Counted from the stretch's first letter, positions 48,635-58,207 are shown. The stretch is DNA of 64,000 nucleotides from an uncultured Collinsella sp. (GCA_902496115.1 CABUZK010000002.1:62001-126000); one strand, 5' to 3'. Notes: generated by a model not told the origin, from the sequence alone. A program made the numbers and translations.

Positions 48635-49707
48635 TAGGAGTGGGCGCGGGCGTTGATGGCGAAGGAAATATCGCGCTCGAGGGCTAGGGCCTGCTCGCGT
48701 TCGAGGTCTTGGGTGAGGATTGCCAGCACGTAAGGGCGCTCGGCGTAGACGATTGCGGCATCGTGCTGAGCATTCGCCAGGCTGCCCGTTTTGTGCGCGA
48801 CCAAAACGCCGCCGGGAACGCCTTCGACAATACCGCGTGCGTCTTCCTGCGCCAGCAGATATCCGCGCGCTCGCTCGCACAGCTCGGGCGTCGCGATTGT
48901 CCCCGCCGCCAGCCGTTGCAACACAGCCGCAGCATCACGGGCGCTCGTATAGTTCTCGCGACCTTGTGCCTGGGCCTCGGTGTCCATCATCAAACGAGCG
49001 AGCACGGTCTGGGTCAGTCCCAATGCGGCGCACGTTTCGTTGACCGTATCCATGCCAAGCCTGCCGATAACAAGGTTCGCTGCCACGTTATCGCTCTGGG
49101 CGATCATAGCGTGCAGCAGCTCGTCAATACTGTACGACACACCCGCGCCGCGCGACTGAATGTTGCCGCTGCCACCCACGATATCCTGCTGCGTTACCGT
49201 TATCTGCTCGTCGAGGGACAGCCCGCCCGCCGTCACGGTCTCGAGCGCACAAGCGAGAATGGGAAGCTTGATGATGCTTGCCGCCACATGTCGCGCGTCC
49301 GGCGCCACAGCGACTTCACCATCGAGCGACGCGAACGTTTGAGGATCAAGCGCCACGGAGTAAACCGAGACGGAGTCGCCATACGGCTCGACCAGGGCCT
49401 CGATATCTTGCTGAATGGCGGCAATCCAAGAAGACTTAGGGGCGGCCGTCGCTTTTGTCGCGGATGACCGCTTTGACGTTTGTTTGACAGAGACAGCGGA
49501 ACCCTCAGCCTCGTTGCGGCGCGCGGCACAACCGCCAAGACTCATCACCGAGGCAAGCGCTCCGGTCAACATTCCGGCACAAAACACTCGACGCGAGCAA
49601 TCGCGCACAGCGAGGGGCGCATCCCCCGGCGGGAACCGGAACGCCTCTACGCTGTCGCCGCCACCCCGACCTTGCTCGCCGCAGTACACAGACTCACTCC
49701 CCACCAT
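48634..49707 (-). CDS. beta-lactamase-fold serine hydrolase, probable Tat lipoprotein
   Basis: 357 residues as read; the true start may be later. A Tat-like signal SRRVFCAGMLTGALASVMSL followed by GGC (lipobox) at ~38-60 suggests a folded, lipid-anchored extracytoplasmic protein. Catalytic motifs of the class A beta-lactamase/PBP family are present: S-x-x-K in VAASIIKLPI, SDN in QSDNVAANLV and KTG in VAHKTGSLANAQ. A clear E-x-E-L-N motif for deacylation is not seen (RENYTSARDAA stands in that region). A peptidoglycan or ester hydrolase is as likely as a beta-lactamase. Confidence 0.83.
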   Translation of the reverse strand: MVGSESVYCGEQGRGGGDSVEAFRFPPGDAPLAVRDCSRRVFCAGMLTGALASVMSLGGCAARRNEAEGSAVSVKQTSKRSSATKATAAPKSSWIAAIQQDIEALVEPYGDSVSVYSVALDPQTFASLDGEVAVAPDARHVAASIIKLPILACALETVTAGGLSLDEQITVTQQDIVGGSGNIQSRGAGVSYSIDELLHAMIAQSDNVAANLVIGRLGMDTVNETCAALGLTQTVLARLMMDTEAQAQGRENYTSARDAAAVLQRLAAGTIATPELCERARGYLLAQEDARGIVEGVPGGVLVAHKTGSLANAQHDAAIVYAERPYVLAILTQDLEREQALALERDISFAINARAHS

Positions 49708-49890
49708 CGCATTCTACCGAGCCGTCGATAAACGGCCGCGCCGGACACCCAGCACGCCGCACTCATTGTGACGCATGCGACAGGGCTTGCGCGACATGAT
49801 CATCCTCACATAACCAGTTGGGTCGGCGCGGCCCAACCGCACCTGAACCACCTTATAATCTAGCCAACACATCGAATGGAAGGAACCATC

Positions 49891-50937
49891 ATGCCCCGGT
49901 TTTGTACCCATTGCGGCAAGCTTCTGAAAGACGACGAGCGTTTTTGCACCAGCTGCGGAACGCCGGTAACCGATGATGGCCAGGCCTCTCAGTCGCAAGA
50001 GAATGCGCAGGCAGCCGAACATGTCGCCGCGTCCGATGCCGCCTTCGACACCGCCGCGACCACGGTTCAGTCTGCGCAGCAGCCCGCGGCGACTCAGTCC
50101 CAGCAGGCGGACGTGACCGTGCAGTCCGCTCATCAGCCCGCGCCCGCTCCCCAGCCCGAAGTTGGCACGACGCAGCAATGGGCGGCGCCAGCCGGCTCCG
50201 CGCCGCAGCAGCCCATACCGACCGCCGCTCCGCAGGCCGGCGCCCCCGCTGCTCCCAAAAACAACAACGCCCTGCTCATCGGCATCATCGCCGCGCTAAT
50301 CGTCGTGATTATCGCGCTCGTCGTGTTCTTTATGATCAAGCCTTTCGACAAGGGCGCCGATGATACCAAGGGCACGACGATCGAGAAGGTCAAGATCGAC
50401 CACGATAACGACGATGCGTCCGTCAAGGGCGACCCCAACAAGCTTGACGATGATGATGACGATGACGTCCACGATGCCGCCACCATCAGCGAGCAAAACG
50501 TCTACGACCAGCTGAGCTCCTACTACAGCAGGCTCTCCGATCTTGATCAGCAGGTTCGCGACTGCGCCACCACGTTTAACACGTATTACCTTAAGGATGA
50601 CCGAAGCTCGCGTCAGTCGGCCAGCGATGCCGCCGAGGCGCTCGAGGATCAGATCGACGACCTCAAGGACGAGGTCGAGGACCTGGACGTTCCCATCGAC
50701 TCGCAGAACTACAGCTCGTGGAAAGACATCATCGCGCTCTACGACGACCTGGAGAATCGCATTGACGTCATTTGCGATGCCTGGGAGATCAGCCTTGAGT
50801 ACTCCAGCCCCGCCAACCACAAGGACGAGATCGTGGCACCGCTGGCGCGCGACAACGTAGCGGGCACCAACGACAACAAATACCGTCTGGACTTTGAGGA
50901 CCGCTACCCCGGCGCTGCACCCGTCGAAGTGAAGTAA
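49891..50937 (+). CDS. zinc-ribbon membrane protein
   Basis: 348 residues from ATG 49891 (GGAAGGA 6-12 bp upstream). Residues 1-27 are a zinc ribbon (FCTHCGKLLKDDERFCTSCG). A Gln/Pro/Ala-rich linker follows to ~125, then one membrane helix (LLIGIIAALIVVIIALVVFF, ~130-150). The outer part is acidic and helical (DPNKLDDDDDDDVHDA, SDAAEALEDQIDDLKDEVED). Zinc-ribbon/TM proteins of this kind are common in Actinobacteria and Firmicutes and unassigned. Divergent from the serine hydrolase. The second palindrome copy follows its stop. Confidence 0.8.
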   Translation: MPRFCTHCGKLLKDDERFCTSCGTPVTDDGQASQSQENAQAAEHVAASDAAFDTAATTVQSAQQPAATQSQQADVTVQSAHQPAPAPQPEVGTTQQWAAPAGSAPQQPIPTAAPQAGAPAAPKNNNALLIGIIAALIVVIIALVVFFMIKPFDKGADDTKGTTIEKVKIDHDNDDASVKGDPNKLDDDDDDDVHDAATISEQNVYDQLSSYYSRLSDLDQQVRDCATTFNTYYLKDDRSSRQSASDAAEALEDQIDDLKDEVEDLDVPIDSQNYSSWKDIIALYDDLENRIDVICDAWEISLEYSSPANHKDEIVAPLARDNVAGTNDNKYRLDFEDRYPGAAPVEVK

Positions 50938-50954
50938 TCCCAACAACTGATCAT

Positions 50955-51023
50955 AACTTGCGGTGAAATAGGGATCAATTAGGCCTTTTGCCAGCAAAAA
51001 CAGTCCCTATTTCACCGCAACTT
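50955..51023. repeat. ~69-bp palindromic repeat, copy 2
   Basis: AACTTGCGGTGAAATAGGGA pairs with TCCCTATTTCACCGCAACTT (one mismatch). It has the same arms as 48568-48634, 2.4 kb away, and sits between the convergent zinc-ribbon gene and topA. No long T-run. Confidence 0.85.
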
Positions 51024-51088
51024 AGAAGTGGGGCCGGGCTCGCATTTGCATTTGCGCGCCCGGCCCCGCCGTGTCTATATGTGCTCGG

Positions 51089-53683
51089 TTACTTGTCGGC
51101 GGCCGCCTTCTTGGTGGTCGTCTTTTTCGCGGCAGTCTTCTTGGCGGTCGACTTCTTGGCGGTCGAAGTCTTCTTGGCTGCCGTGGTCTTCTTCGTCGTG
51201 CTCGCCTTGGTCGTGGTCTTGCGGCCGCGGGCGGGCTTCTTCTCCTTGGTCGGGCAGTCCATGTTCACGCAGATGCGCCACGGGCCGCGCGCGGTGTTGA
51301 CCACCACGATGGGGGCGCCGCACTCGGGGCAGGTCTCGCCCGTCGCCTCGAGCTTGCCACGCGCCGGCAGCGGATAGCTCACGCCGCAGTCGTCATAGTT
51401 GGTGCAGCGGATAAAGCGCTTGCCGCTCTTCTCGCTCTTGTGTGCGATCAGGTCGCCATGGCGTCCTGCCTCGGCGCACACCTTGCACTCGCCCACCTTA
51501 AGGTCGGGCTCGTAGTTGGTGGGGCATGTGGGGTTCACGCAAATCTCGAAAGCCTTTTGGCGGAACGGCTGGCACTTAATGCGCGGCGCACCGCATTCGG
51601 GGCACACAGCAGCCTCGCCCTCGAGCGGGCTCACCTTGACGCCGCTCGGCACCGGATAGGTCACATCGCAGTCGGGCCAGCCCATGCAGCCGATAAAGCT
51701 GCCGCGGGTCTTGGCGCTCGTCTTCATAACCAAGTCCTTGCCGCACTTGGGGCAGGCGCCCACGCGCGCATCGGCCGTGACGGCGTCGCTGATAGCATCG
51801 CCCAGTTCCTGCGTATGCTTGAGCAGCTCGTCGAGCACACCGGCCAGCAGCGCGCGCGAGTGCGTCACGACATGCTCTTCGGTGTCCTCGCCGCGCTCCA
51901 CGCGGGTCATGTCGCCGTCGAGCTCGCTGGTCATATCGGGGCTCGTGATGCGCGGGGCAAACTGCGACAGTGCATCGATGATGGCGATGCCCAGCTGGCT
52001 CGGCTCCACGGGATCGTTTTTGAGATAGCGCACGGCGTACAGGCGCTCGATGATGCTCGCGCGCGTGGACTTGGTACCCAGGCCGCGCTTTTCCATCTCC
52101 TGCACGAGCTTGCCCTGGCTGTAGCGCGCGGGCGGCTCGGTCTGCTTGGCCTCGAGCTTAATGTCGAACACGTCGACCGTATCGCCCTGCTCCAGCGGCG
52201 GCATCTGCTCGTCGCGCTTGAGACCGTACGGGTATGCCTCGCGGAAACCGGGGGTCACGAGCACGTCGCCCGAGGCCACGAACGGCTCGCCGTTCACGTC
52301 GAGCTCGAGCTTGGTATTCTCGATGGTCGCGGGACCCATAAGCGTCGCTAGGAAGCGACGGGCGATGAGGTCGTAGAGCTTACGCTGGCCGCCGTCGAGC
52401 GTGGACGGATCGCCCTCGCCCGTGGGATAGATAGGCGGGTGGTCGGTGGTCTCGACCTTGCCGCGCGTGGGCTTCATGGGACCGGCGAGCACCTTTTTGC
52501 ACACGGGCGCCAGCGCCGGGTTGATCTTTGCAAGGTCGCTCACCACGGCGCCCAGATCGAGCGTCGCAGGGTACACGGTATTGTCGACACGCGGGTAGCT
52601 GATGAGACCGGCCATGTAGAGGGACTCGGCGATGCGCATGGTACGCGCAGGTGAGATGCCCTCGGCTGCGGCGGCAGCCTGCAGCGAGGTGGTCGCAAAC
52701 GGCGTGGGCGGCTGCTGCTTGCGCGAACGCTTGGTCACCGCGGCGACGGTTGCCGTCGCAACGCCGTCAACGTGGCCGTACGCCGCCTCAGCAGCATCCT
52801 TGTCGGTAAAGCGCGCCGTCTTGTGCGCAATCTTAAAGCGGTCGTCCTCGGCAGCACCCTGTGCGGCGCCCATGCCGCGGATCTGCCAATAGTCCTCGGG
52901 CACAAACGCCATGCGCTCGCGCTCGCGCTCGACCACCAGGGCAAGCGTCGGCGTCTGCACACGGCCGGCAGAGCGCACGTTACCAAAGCCGCCAAACTTG
53001 GCGAGCGTCAGGTAGCGCGTGAGCACCGCACCCCAAATGAGGTCGATGTGCTGGCGGCTCTCGCCGGCGTCGGCCAGATTCTGGTCGAGCGAGACGAGAT
53101 TATCGAAGGCCTGCGTGATCTCGGCCTTGGTAAACGAAGAATACTGGGCGCGGGCGACCGGCAGGTCGGGCGCAACCTCGCGCACCTTGTTGAGGGCGTC
53201 CGAACCGATCAGCTCGCCCTCGCGATCGAAGTCCGTGGCGATGATGACACTGTCGGACTTCTTGGCGAGGTTCTTGAGCGAACGAATGAGTTCCTTCTCG
53301 GCCGGTAGCTTAATGACGGGCGCCCAGGTGAGGTAAGGCAGGCTCTCGAGTTTCCAGCCCTTGATTGAGATGCCATCGGCAAGAAACGGCTTGCGCTTGG
53401 TGTCGTAGGGCGGACGCGCCAGGCCATCGGGTATGTCGGCCGGCAGCATCTCGCCGTCCTCGGTGACCGAATACCAGCCCAGCTTTTTATCGAACAGCAC
53501 GCTGTCGCAAAAATCGGGCGCTAGGATGTGACCGGCAAGGCCGATGGTCACGCACTCCTCGCCCTTCCACTCAAAACGGTAGATGGCGGTGTTGTACACC
53601 TTGTCCTTTTTGGGCTTGCCCGTGGACAGACGCTCGGCAATCTGACGCGCGGCGTCGTTTTTCTCGGCGATGATGAGCTTCAA
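51089..53683 (-). CDS. topA: type IA DNA topoisomerase
   Basis: 864 residues. TOPRIM domain with MKLIIAEKNDAARQIAERLS, IIATDFDREGELIGSDAL; the gate has HIDLIWGAVLTRYLTLAK and SAGRVQTPTLALVVERE. The catalytic Tyr is in LISYPRVDNTVYP. Three to four C4 zinc ribbons follow from ~650 (CPKCGKDL, CPECGAPRIKCQ, CKVCAEAGRHGD, CPECGAPIVVV). The last ~45 residues are a Lys/Ala/Thr tail (TAAKKTSTAKKSTAKK), like mycobacterial TopA tails that grip DNA. The archaeal/TopIII-like core may not be the only type IA enzyme in the genome. Confidence 0.92.
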   Translation of the reverse strand: MKLIIAEKNDAARQIAERLSTGKPKKDKVYNTAIYRFEWKGEECVTIGLAGHILAPDFCDSVLFDKKLGWYSVTEDGEMLPADIPDGLARPPYDTKRKPFLADGISIKGWKLESLPYLTWAPVIKLPAEKELIRSLKNLAKKSDSVIIATDFDREGELIGSDALNKVREVAPDLPVARAQYSSFTKAEITQAFDNLVSLDQNLADAGESRQHIDLIWGAVLTRYLTLAKFGGFGNVRSAGRVQTPTLALVVERERERMAFVPEDYWQIRGMGAAQGAAEDDRFKIAHKTARFTDKDAAEAAYGHVDGVATATVAAVTKRSRKQQPPTPFATTSLQAAAAAEGISPARTMRIAESLYMAGLISYPRVDNTVYPATLDLGAVVSDLAKINPALAPVCKKVLAGPMKPTRGKVETTDHPPIYPTGEGDPSTLDGGQRKLYDLIARRFLATLMGPATIENTKLELDVNGEPFVASGDVLVTPGFREAYPYGLKRDEQMPPLEQGDTVDVFDIKLEAKQTEPPARYSQGKLVQEMEKRGLGTKSTRASIIERLYAVRYLKNDPVEPSQLGIAIIDALSQFAPRITSPDMTSELDGDMTRVERGEDTEEHVVTHSRALLAGVLDELLKHTQELGDAISDAVTADARVGACPKCGKDLVMKTSAKTRGSFIGCMGWPDCDVTYPVPSGVKVSPLEGEAAVCPECGAPRIKCQPFRQKAFEICVNPTCPTNYEPDLKVGECKVCAEAGRHGDLIAHKSEKSGKRFIRCTNYDDCGVSYPLPARGKLEATGETCPECGAPIVVVNTARGPWRICVNMDCPTKEKKPARGRKTTTKASTTKKTTAAKKTSTAKKSTAKKTAAKKTTTKKAAADK

Positions 53684-53737
53684 AAGAGGCTCCTATCTCG
53701 TATCTCTGCGGCTACGCCCGCCCGTATGGCGGCCGAC

Positions 53738-54421
53738 TTACGCCCTTGCTTGCTCAATCTGCCCGATGAGCCAATCGCACCAGGCATCCATGCCCTCGCC
53801 CTTACGCGCGCTAACGGAAAACCGCGGCGCCTGCGGATTGAGGTCATCGAGTGTCTTAGTATACCTATCCATGTCAAAATCGAAAGCCGGGGCCACATCG
53901 ACCTTGTTGAGCAGCTGCGCGCCGGCGTGCTGGAAGATGCCCGGGTACTTGATGGGCTTGTCGTCGCCCTCGGGCACCGAGAGAATCATGATGGACAGGT
54001 TTTCGCCCAGGTCAAAGTCGACTGGGCAGACCAGGTTACCCACGTTTTCGATAAAGATGACGTCGATGTTTTGAAGACCCACAGCCTGGTCGAAGGCGTC
54101 AACGGCCTCCATGATCATATTGCCCTCGAGATGGCACAGGCCGCCCGTGTTGATCTGGATGGCGGGCATGCCGGCTTCCTTCATGGTGATGGCGTCGACA
54201 TCCGAGGCGATATCGCCCTCGATGACGGCACAGCGCAGGCCGGCCTTGTCACGTAGACGCTCGTTGGTGCCCAGGATCGCGGTAGTCTTGCCCGAGCCGG
54301 GGCTTGACAGCACATTGATCACATAGGTGTTTGTCTCTTTAAATCGCTGTCGCAGATGATCTGCCAGGCGCTCATTGCGCGACAGAATCGGCGACGCGAT
54401 ATCAATCGTTTTCTCGGCCAT
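53738..54421 (-). CDS. hypB: hydrogenase nickel incorporation GTPase HypB
   Basis: 227 residues from the ATG at 54419-54421. SIMIBI-class GTPase: P-loop NVLSSPGSGKTTAILGTN, then CAVIEGDIASDVDA, INTGGLCHLEGNMI, and the guanine-binding LLNKVDVAPAFDFD. It lacks the N-terminal His-rich nickel store some HypB proteins have. With HypA it inserts Ni into NiFe hydrogenase. It is the last gene of a tatA-tatC-hypA-hypB set on the minus strand. Confidence 0.93.
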   Translation of the reverse strand: MAEKTIDIASPILSRNERLADHLRQRFKETNTYVINVLSSPGSGKTTAILGTNERLRDKAGLRCAVIEGDIASDVDAITMKEAGMPAIQINTGGLCHLEGNMIMEAVDAFDQAVGLQNIDVIFIENVGNLVCPVDFDLGENLSIMILSVPEGDDKPIKYPGIFQHAGAQLLNKVDVAPAFDFDMDRYTKTLDDLNPQAPRFSVSARKGEGMDAWCDWLIGQIEQARA

Positions 54422-54476
54422 ATTCGGCACTCCTTAATTTCCAACATTTATACCCCGTCCCCAGGTGGCTGGCGGG

Positions 54477-54833
54477 CTAATCGTCGGGGGTTTCGATTTC
54501 TATACTGGCGATGTCGAGCTCGCGGCCGTGCAGTAGGCGCACATTGGCGCCACCGCACTGGGGACAACGGCAATGGAAGCGGTCGTGCTCAAAGACCTCG
54601 CCGCAGTCCAGACACTCGCTTTGTGGATGGACTTCCTCTACGGCAAGCTCGCAGCCGCGCGTGAGCGGGTCCTCGTCGCGAAATGTCTCCCATGCAAAGT
54701 CGAGTGCCTCGCGCACGACCTCGGTCATATCCCCGATACGCAGCGTTACCAAAACGGCGCGCGAGGCCCCCGCCCCACGCGCCGCGCGAATCACTGTATC
54801 GAGTATGCCGTTGACAATGCCAACCTCGTGCAT
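54477..54833 (-). CDS. hypA: hydrogenase maturation nickel chaperone HypA
   Basis: 118 residues: MHEVGIVNGILDTVIRAARG with the nickel-binding Met-His-Glu start, then the zinc ribbon CLDCGEVFEHDRFHCRCPQC. It delivers Ni to HypB. It begins 6 bp after the tatC stop, so the two are almost certainly co-transcribed. The hydrogenase structural genes are not in the window. Confidence 0.93.
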   Translation of the reverse strand: MHEVGIVNGILDTVIRAARGAGASRAVLVTLRIGDMTEVVREALDFAWETFRDEDPLTRGCELAVEEVHPQSECLDCGEVFEHDRFHCRCPQCGGANVRLLHGRELDIASIEIETPDD

Positions 54834-54839
54834 ACCGAT

Positions 54840-55631
54840 TTACTCCTCGTCGTCCTCGTCGTCCGAGAACAGGTCCAGACGACTCACGAACAAGCCCTCC
54901 TTGCCCTCGCGCGCGGTAATGACCACACGGGCGATGGCAAGCGAAATCTCGTAAAGCGAGAGCAGGGCGCCATACATGAGGCCGAGCGTAACGGGCGAGC
55001 CGTCAGGCGTAATCACAGCCGAGCCCACAAGCAGGCCAACGTATACGTAACGCCAGGCACCGCGGAAAGCAGCGTAGGACACGATGTGGAAGACGGACAG
55101 GTAGAAAATGATGAGCGGCAGCTCAAACGCCACGCCAAAGCCGATCATAAAGAGCAGCTCCATGTTGACGTAGTTCTCCAGATCGGGCAGCGCCGTAGCG
55201 ACGGCCGAGGTTTCGCCGATGAGCCACTCAAAGCCCGCAGGAATGATGATGAAGTAGCAGAAAATGGCGCCCAGGAAGAACAGCACCGTCGAGGCGAGCA
55301 CCGTGGGCACGACCCACTTGCGCTCGTTGGGGCGAAGCGCCGGCAGGAAAAATGCCAGAATCTGCCAGATGATCATGGGCGTGCACATGACAACGGCCAT
55401 CTTGATGGCCAGCGAAAAGCGCAGGCCAAAGCCGCCGAGCGTAGTGGTGATGTAGAACTTACCGTCCGGTACAAAGGAGCGGATGGGGTCTTCCAGGATA
55501 TCGAGCACCACGGGTGTGGCGAAATACAGCACGATAGCGGCGGCAAACACCGACACGACTACGATGGTCAAACGGCGACGGAGCTCTCCCAGGTGATCGA
55601 AGAGCGGCATACGCGCAGGTCCGATAGGCAT
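54840..55631 (-). CDS. tatC: Tat translocase subunit TatC
   Basis: 263 residues with six membrane segments. TatC signature: FDHLGELRRRLTIVVVSVFA at the N-terminus, with the E-x-R-x-R element, TPMIIWQILAFFLPALRPNE and FELPLIIFYLSVFHIVSYAA. An ATG 7 codons in (MPLFDHLGEL) is an alternative start. The C-terminal ~25 residues are basic then very acidic (FSDDEDDE). Core receptor for twin-arginine signal peptides. Confidence 0.94.
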   Translation of the reverse strand: MPIGPARMPLFDHLGELRRRLTIVVVSVFAAAIVLYFATPVVLDILEDPIRSFVPDGKFYITTTLGGFGLRFSLAIKMAVVMCTPMIIWQILAFFLPALRPNERKWVVPTVLASTVLFFLGAIFCYFIIIPAGFEWLIGETSAVATALPDLENYVNMELLFMIGFGVAFELPLIIFYLSVFHIVSYAAFRGAWRYVYVGLLVGSAVITPDGSPVTLGLMYGALLSLYEISLAIARVVITAREGKEGLFVSRLDLFSDDEDDEE

Positions 55632-56218
55632 TACTCATCGCCTCCCTTCGGGGCGTCGGCGGCAGCGGCGTCGTCCTCGGCCTCGAGCTCGCGAGCGAGC
55701 TGGTCGACGACAGCCTTGCGCTTACGGGGACGACGGGCGTAGAGGTCAGCCGTCGTGGGCTCTGCCGGCTCGGGCTCGGGCTCCGGCTCTGCAGCAGGCT
55801 CGGGCTCGGCGACGGCAGCGGCAGGCTCGGCCTTGGCGGACTCGGCGCTCTCGGCCTCATCAGCAGCGCCTTCGCCCTCGGTGGCACCCTCGCTCGCAGC
55901 CTTCTCGGCGGCAAGGCGGGCACGGCGCTCGGCAAAGGTCTCCTTCTTTGCGGGCGCGGCCGTCTCGACGGCATCCTCGTCCGCATCGGAATCGTCATCG
56001 ACGGCAGCCTTCTTGGGCTTGACCGGGGCCGACGCGGCTTCGCTTACCGGATCGATGATCTCGGACTGAACAACGGCCGTCATCTTTTCCTGCGTCTCGC
56101 GGAACTGACGGATGGCACGGCCGATCGTGCGGCCCATCTGCGGGAGCTTATCCGGGCCAAACAGCAAAAAGCCGAAGACCACGATGATTGCCAGCTCACC
56201 CTCTCCAATACCAAACAC
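55631..56218 (-). CDS. TatA/TatB-type Tat translocase subunit
   Basis: 195 residues from GTG 56216-56218, with GGAGG 7 bp upstream; the longer frame to 56263 lacks a site. One N-terminal membrane helix and hinge: GIGEGELAIIVVFGFLLFGP, then DKLPQMGRTIGRAIRQFRET. The ~110 residues after the amphipathic helix are acidic and Ala/Glu/Pro-rich, longer than in most TatA. The sequence does not fix whether it acts as TatA, TatB or both. It abuts tatC with a 1-nt overlap. Confidence 0.88.
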   Translation of the reverse strand: MFGIGEGELAIIVVFGFLLFGPDKLPQMGRTIGRAIRQFRETQEKMTAVVQSEIIDPVSEAASAPVKPKKAAVDDDSDADEDAVETAAPAKKETFAERRARLAAEKAASEGATEGEGAADEAESAESAKAEPAAAVAEPEPAAEPEPEPEPAEPTTADLYARRPRKRKAVVDQLARELEAEDDAAAADAPKGGDE

Positions 56219-56371
56219 ACATACCTCCAAGGCTCGATGTGAGTCGAGCCCGCACCGCGCCATTCGGCCGGAACTCGTCTATTCATTCGGTCAAGTATAG
56301 CGCCCGGACGCCAAAACGTCCGAGCGCATCACAAACATATGCCAAACGGCACGCCCTTTTGGGGGCAAAGA

Positions 56372-56686
56372 TTATGCCGCCGTGATCGAAATCTCCTGGT
56401 CGACGCCCAGCAGCTGAACCACGCGCATCACCTGGGGCTGCACATTAGTGCAGCTAAAGCGCTTACCGTGGTCGACCGCGTGGTGCGCGGCGCCCACGAG
56501 CACGCCAATGCCCGTCGAATCGATGTAGCTCACCTGGGCAAAATCGAGCTCAACGGCCTCAGTGGGCTGCTCGAGCGCCAGGTCGATAGCATTGCGCAGG
56601 CTATCGGCGTTAGAGATATCGATCTCGCCGGTTACCTTAATGGTGTAGATCTCCGGCGTGGGGTTGGTGGAAATACCCAAATCCAT
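56372..56686 (-). CDS. STAS-domain anti-sigma factor antagonist
   Basis: 104 residues: IYTIKVTGEIDISNADSLRN, AVELDFAQVSYIDSTGIGVL with the phosphorylatable Ser of the D-S-T-G motif, and the C-terminal MRVVQLLGVDQEISI. SpoIIAA/RsbV type: when dephosphorylated it binds an anti-sigma kinase. No kinase or sigma factor is adjacent. Own ribosome site (AAGGAG) 10 bp upstream. Confidence 0.9.
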   Translation of the reverse strand: MDLGISTNPTPEIYTIKVTGEIDISNADSLRNAIDLALEQPTEAVELDFAQVSYIDSTGIGVLVGAAHHAVDHGKRFSCTNVQPQVMRVVQLLGVDQEISITAA

Positions 56687-56752
56687 GTATACGCTCCTTT
56701 ACGTATCGAAAGTGCGGATAGTACTGGGCGCGGACTTGCGGGGCCCTAGGCG

Positions 56753-58057
56753 TTAGGCGCGCTCGGCACGAGCAAGCTCGGCAGCGACAAGCTTAACGGC
56801 CAGCACCAGCACGTCGAGCGCGGCCTCCAGGTCATCGACCGTGGGATAGCTCGGCGCAATACGGATGTTGGTATCGCGCGGATCCTTGCCATAGGGCCAG
56901 GTGGCACCGGCCGGCGTGAGCTTGACGCCCAGGTCGGCGCAAAGCGCGGCGACCTTCTGGGCCGAGCCCTCGGGACCATCGAAGCTTACAAAGTAGCCGC
57001 CGCGGGGGTGCGTCCAGGTGGCACAGCCCGTATCGCCCAGGCCCTCGGTGAGCTTGCGCTCAACGGCCTCAAAGCGCGGACGCAGGAACTCGGCATGCTT
57101 TTTCATGTGCTCCTTGACCGCCTCGATGGTGGGAAGGAAGCGCACGTGACGCAGCTGGTTGAGCTTGTCGGCGCTGATAAGGCCGGCCTTCAGGCGCTTG
57201 GAGAACTCCGCGATAACCGCGGGGCTCGCACCGATAAAGCCGATGCCGGCGCCCGGGAAGGTGATCTTGGACGTCGAGGCAAAGGCCACCACGCGGTCCT
57301 CGGTGCCCGCCGCGCGAGCGAGGTCAAAGATGTTTGCGAGCTCGTCGGTCTCGTCGTACAGGTCGTGCACGCAGTAGGCGTTGTCCCAGAAGATGCGGAA
57401 ATCGGGCGCGGCCGTGGGCATCTCGACCAGGCGACGCACGGTGTCCTCGCTAAAGGTGATGCCCGTGGGGTTGGAATACTTGGGCACGCACCAGATACCC
57501 TTGATGGAATCGTCGGCGGCAACGAGGCGCTCGATCTCGTCCATGTCGGGGCCATTGTCGGTCATCGCGACGGGGACATTCTCGATACCCAGGTCGGCGG
57601 TGATGCCAAAGTGACGGTCGTAGCCGGGAACAGGGCACAGGAACTTGACTTTCTTGCCGTCGTGCGCGGCCTCGTAAGCCTCCCAAGGCTCGCTGCCGCA
57701 CGAACCGCAGCGCCAAAACATGCCGGCGATATCGTGCTCGATCAGAAGGCTCGACGAACCCAGTACGAGCGTCTGCTCGGCAGGGCAACCCAGGAACTCC
57801 CCCGCCAGCTTGCGCGCCGAGGGAATGCCCTCAAAGCAACCGTAGTTTGAGCAGTCGACGTTGCCGTCGTGCAGATCGGCATCGGCATTGAGGATATCGA
57901 GCATGGGTCGAGAGATGTCCACCTGGGAGGGCGACGGCTTGCCGCGGGCCATGTCGAGCGCCAGGCCCTTGGCCTTGACCTCGGCGACCTCGGCTTTGAG
58001 CGCCTCGATGGCGGCATCGAGTTCGGTGGTTTCCATCTTCTGGTAGATCGTCTGCAT
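56753..58057 (-). CDS. PLP-dependent aminotransferase (Asp_aminotransf / alanine-type)
   Basis: 434 residues of a fold-type I aminotransferase close to the PF12897 group (large aspartate/alanine transaminases): LDMARGKPSPSQVDISRPML, YGCFEGIPSARKLAGEFLG, FLCPVPGYDRHFGITADLG, WCVPKYSNPTGITFSEDTV, DNAYCVHDLY, and the PLP lysine region AFASTSKITFPGAGIGFIG. The specificity for the amino donor is not decided. Monocistronic; a 150-bp gap precedes the next plus-strand gene. Confidence 0.9.
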   Translation of the reverse strand: MQTIYQKMETTELDAAIEALKAEVAEVKAKGLALDMARGKPSPSQVDISRPMLDILNADADLHDGNVDCSNYGCFEGIPSARKLAGEFLGCPAEQTLVLGSSSLLIEHDIAGMFWRCGSCGSEPWEAYEAAHDGKKVKFLCPVPGYDRHFGITADLGIENVPVAMTDNGPDMDEIERLVAADDSIKGIWCVPKYSNPTGITFSEDTVRRLVEMPTAAPDFRIFWDNAYCVHDLYDETDELANIFDLARAAGTEDRVVAFASTSKITFPGAGIGFIGASPAVIAEFSKRLKAGLISADKLNQLRHVRFLPTIEAVKEHMKKHAEFLRPRFEAVERKLTEGLGDTGCATWTHPRGGYFVSFDGPEGSAQKVAALCADLGVKLTPAGATWPYGKDPRDTNIRIAPSYPTVDDLEAALDVLVLAVKLVAAELARAERA

Positions 58058-58207
58058 GGGTGCGACCTTTCGCGAAGCGGGACGTTGCAGTTCGTCTAAG
58101 TATAGACCGCCACTGCCGCAACGGTATGAAGCCGTGATAGATTAAGTCCATCGCAATGAATTACGACATCGCCGCGCATGCCGGTGTGGGGCGCCCAAGG
58201 AGGCACT

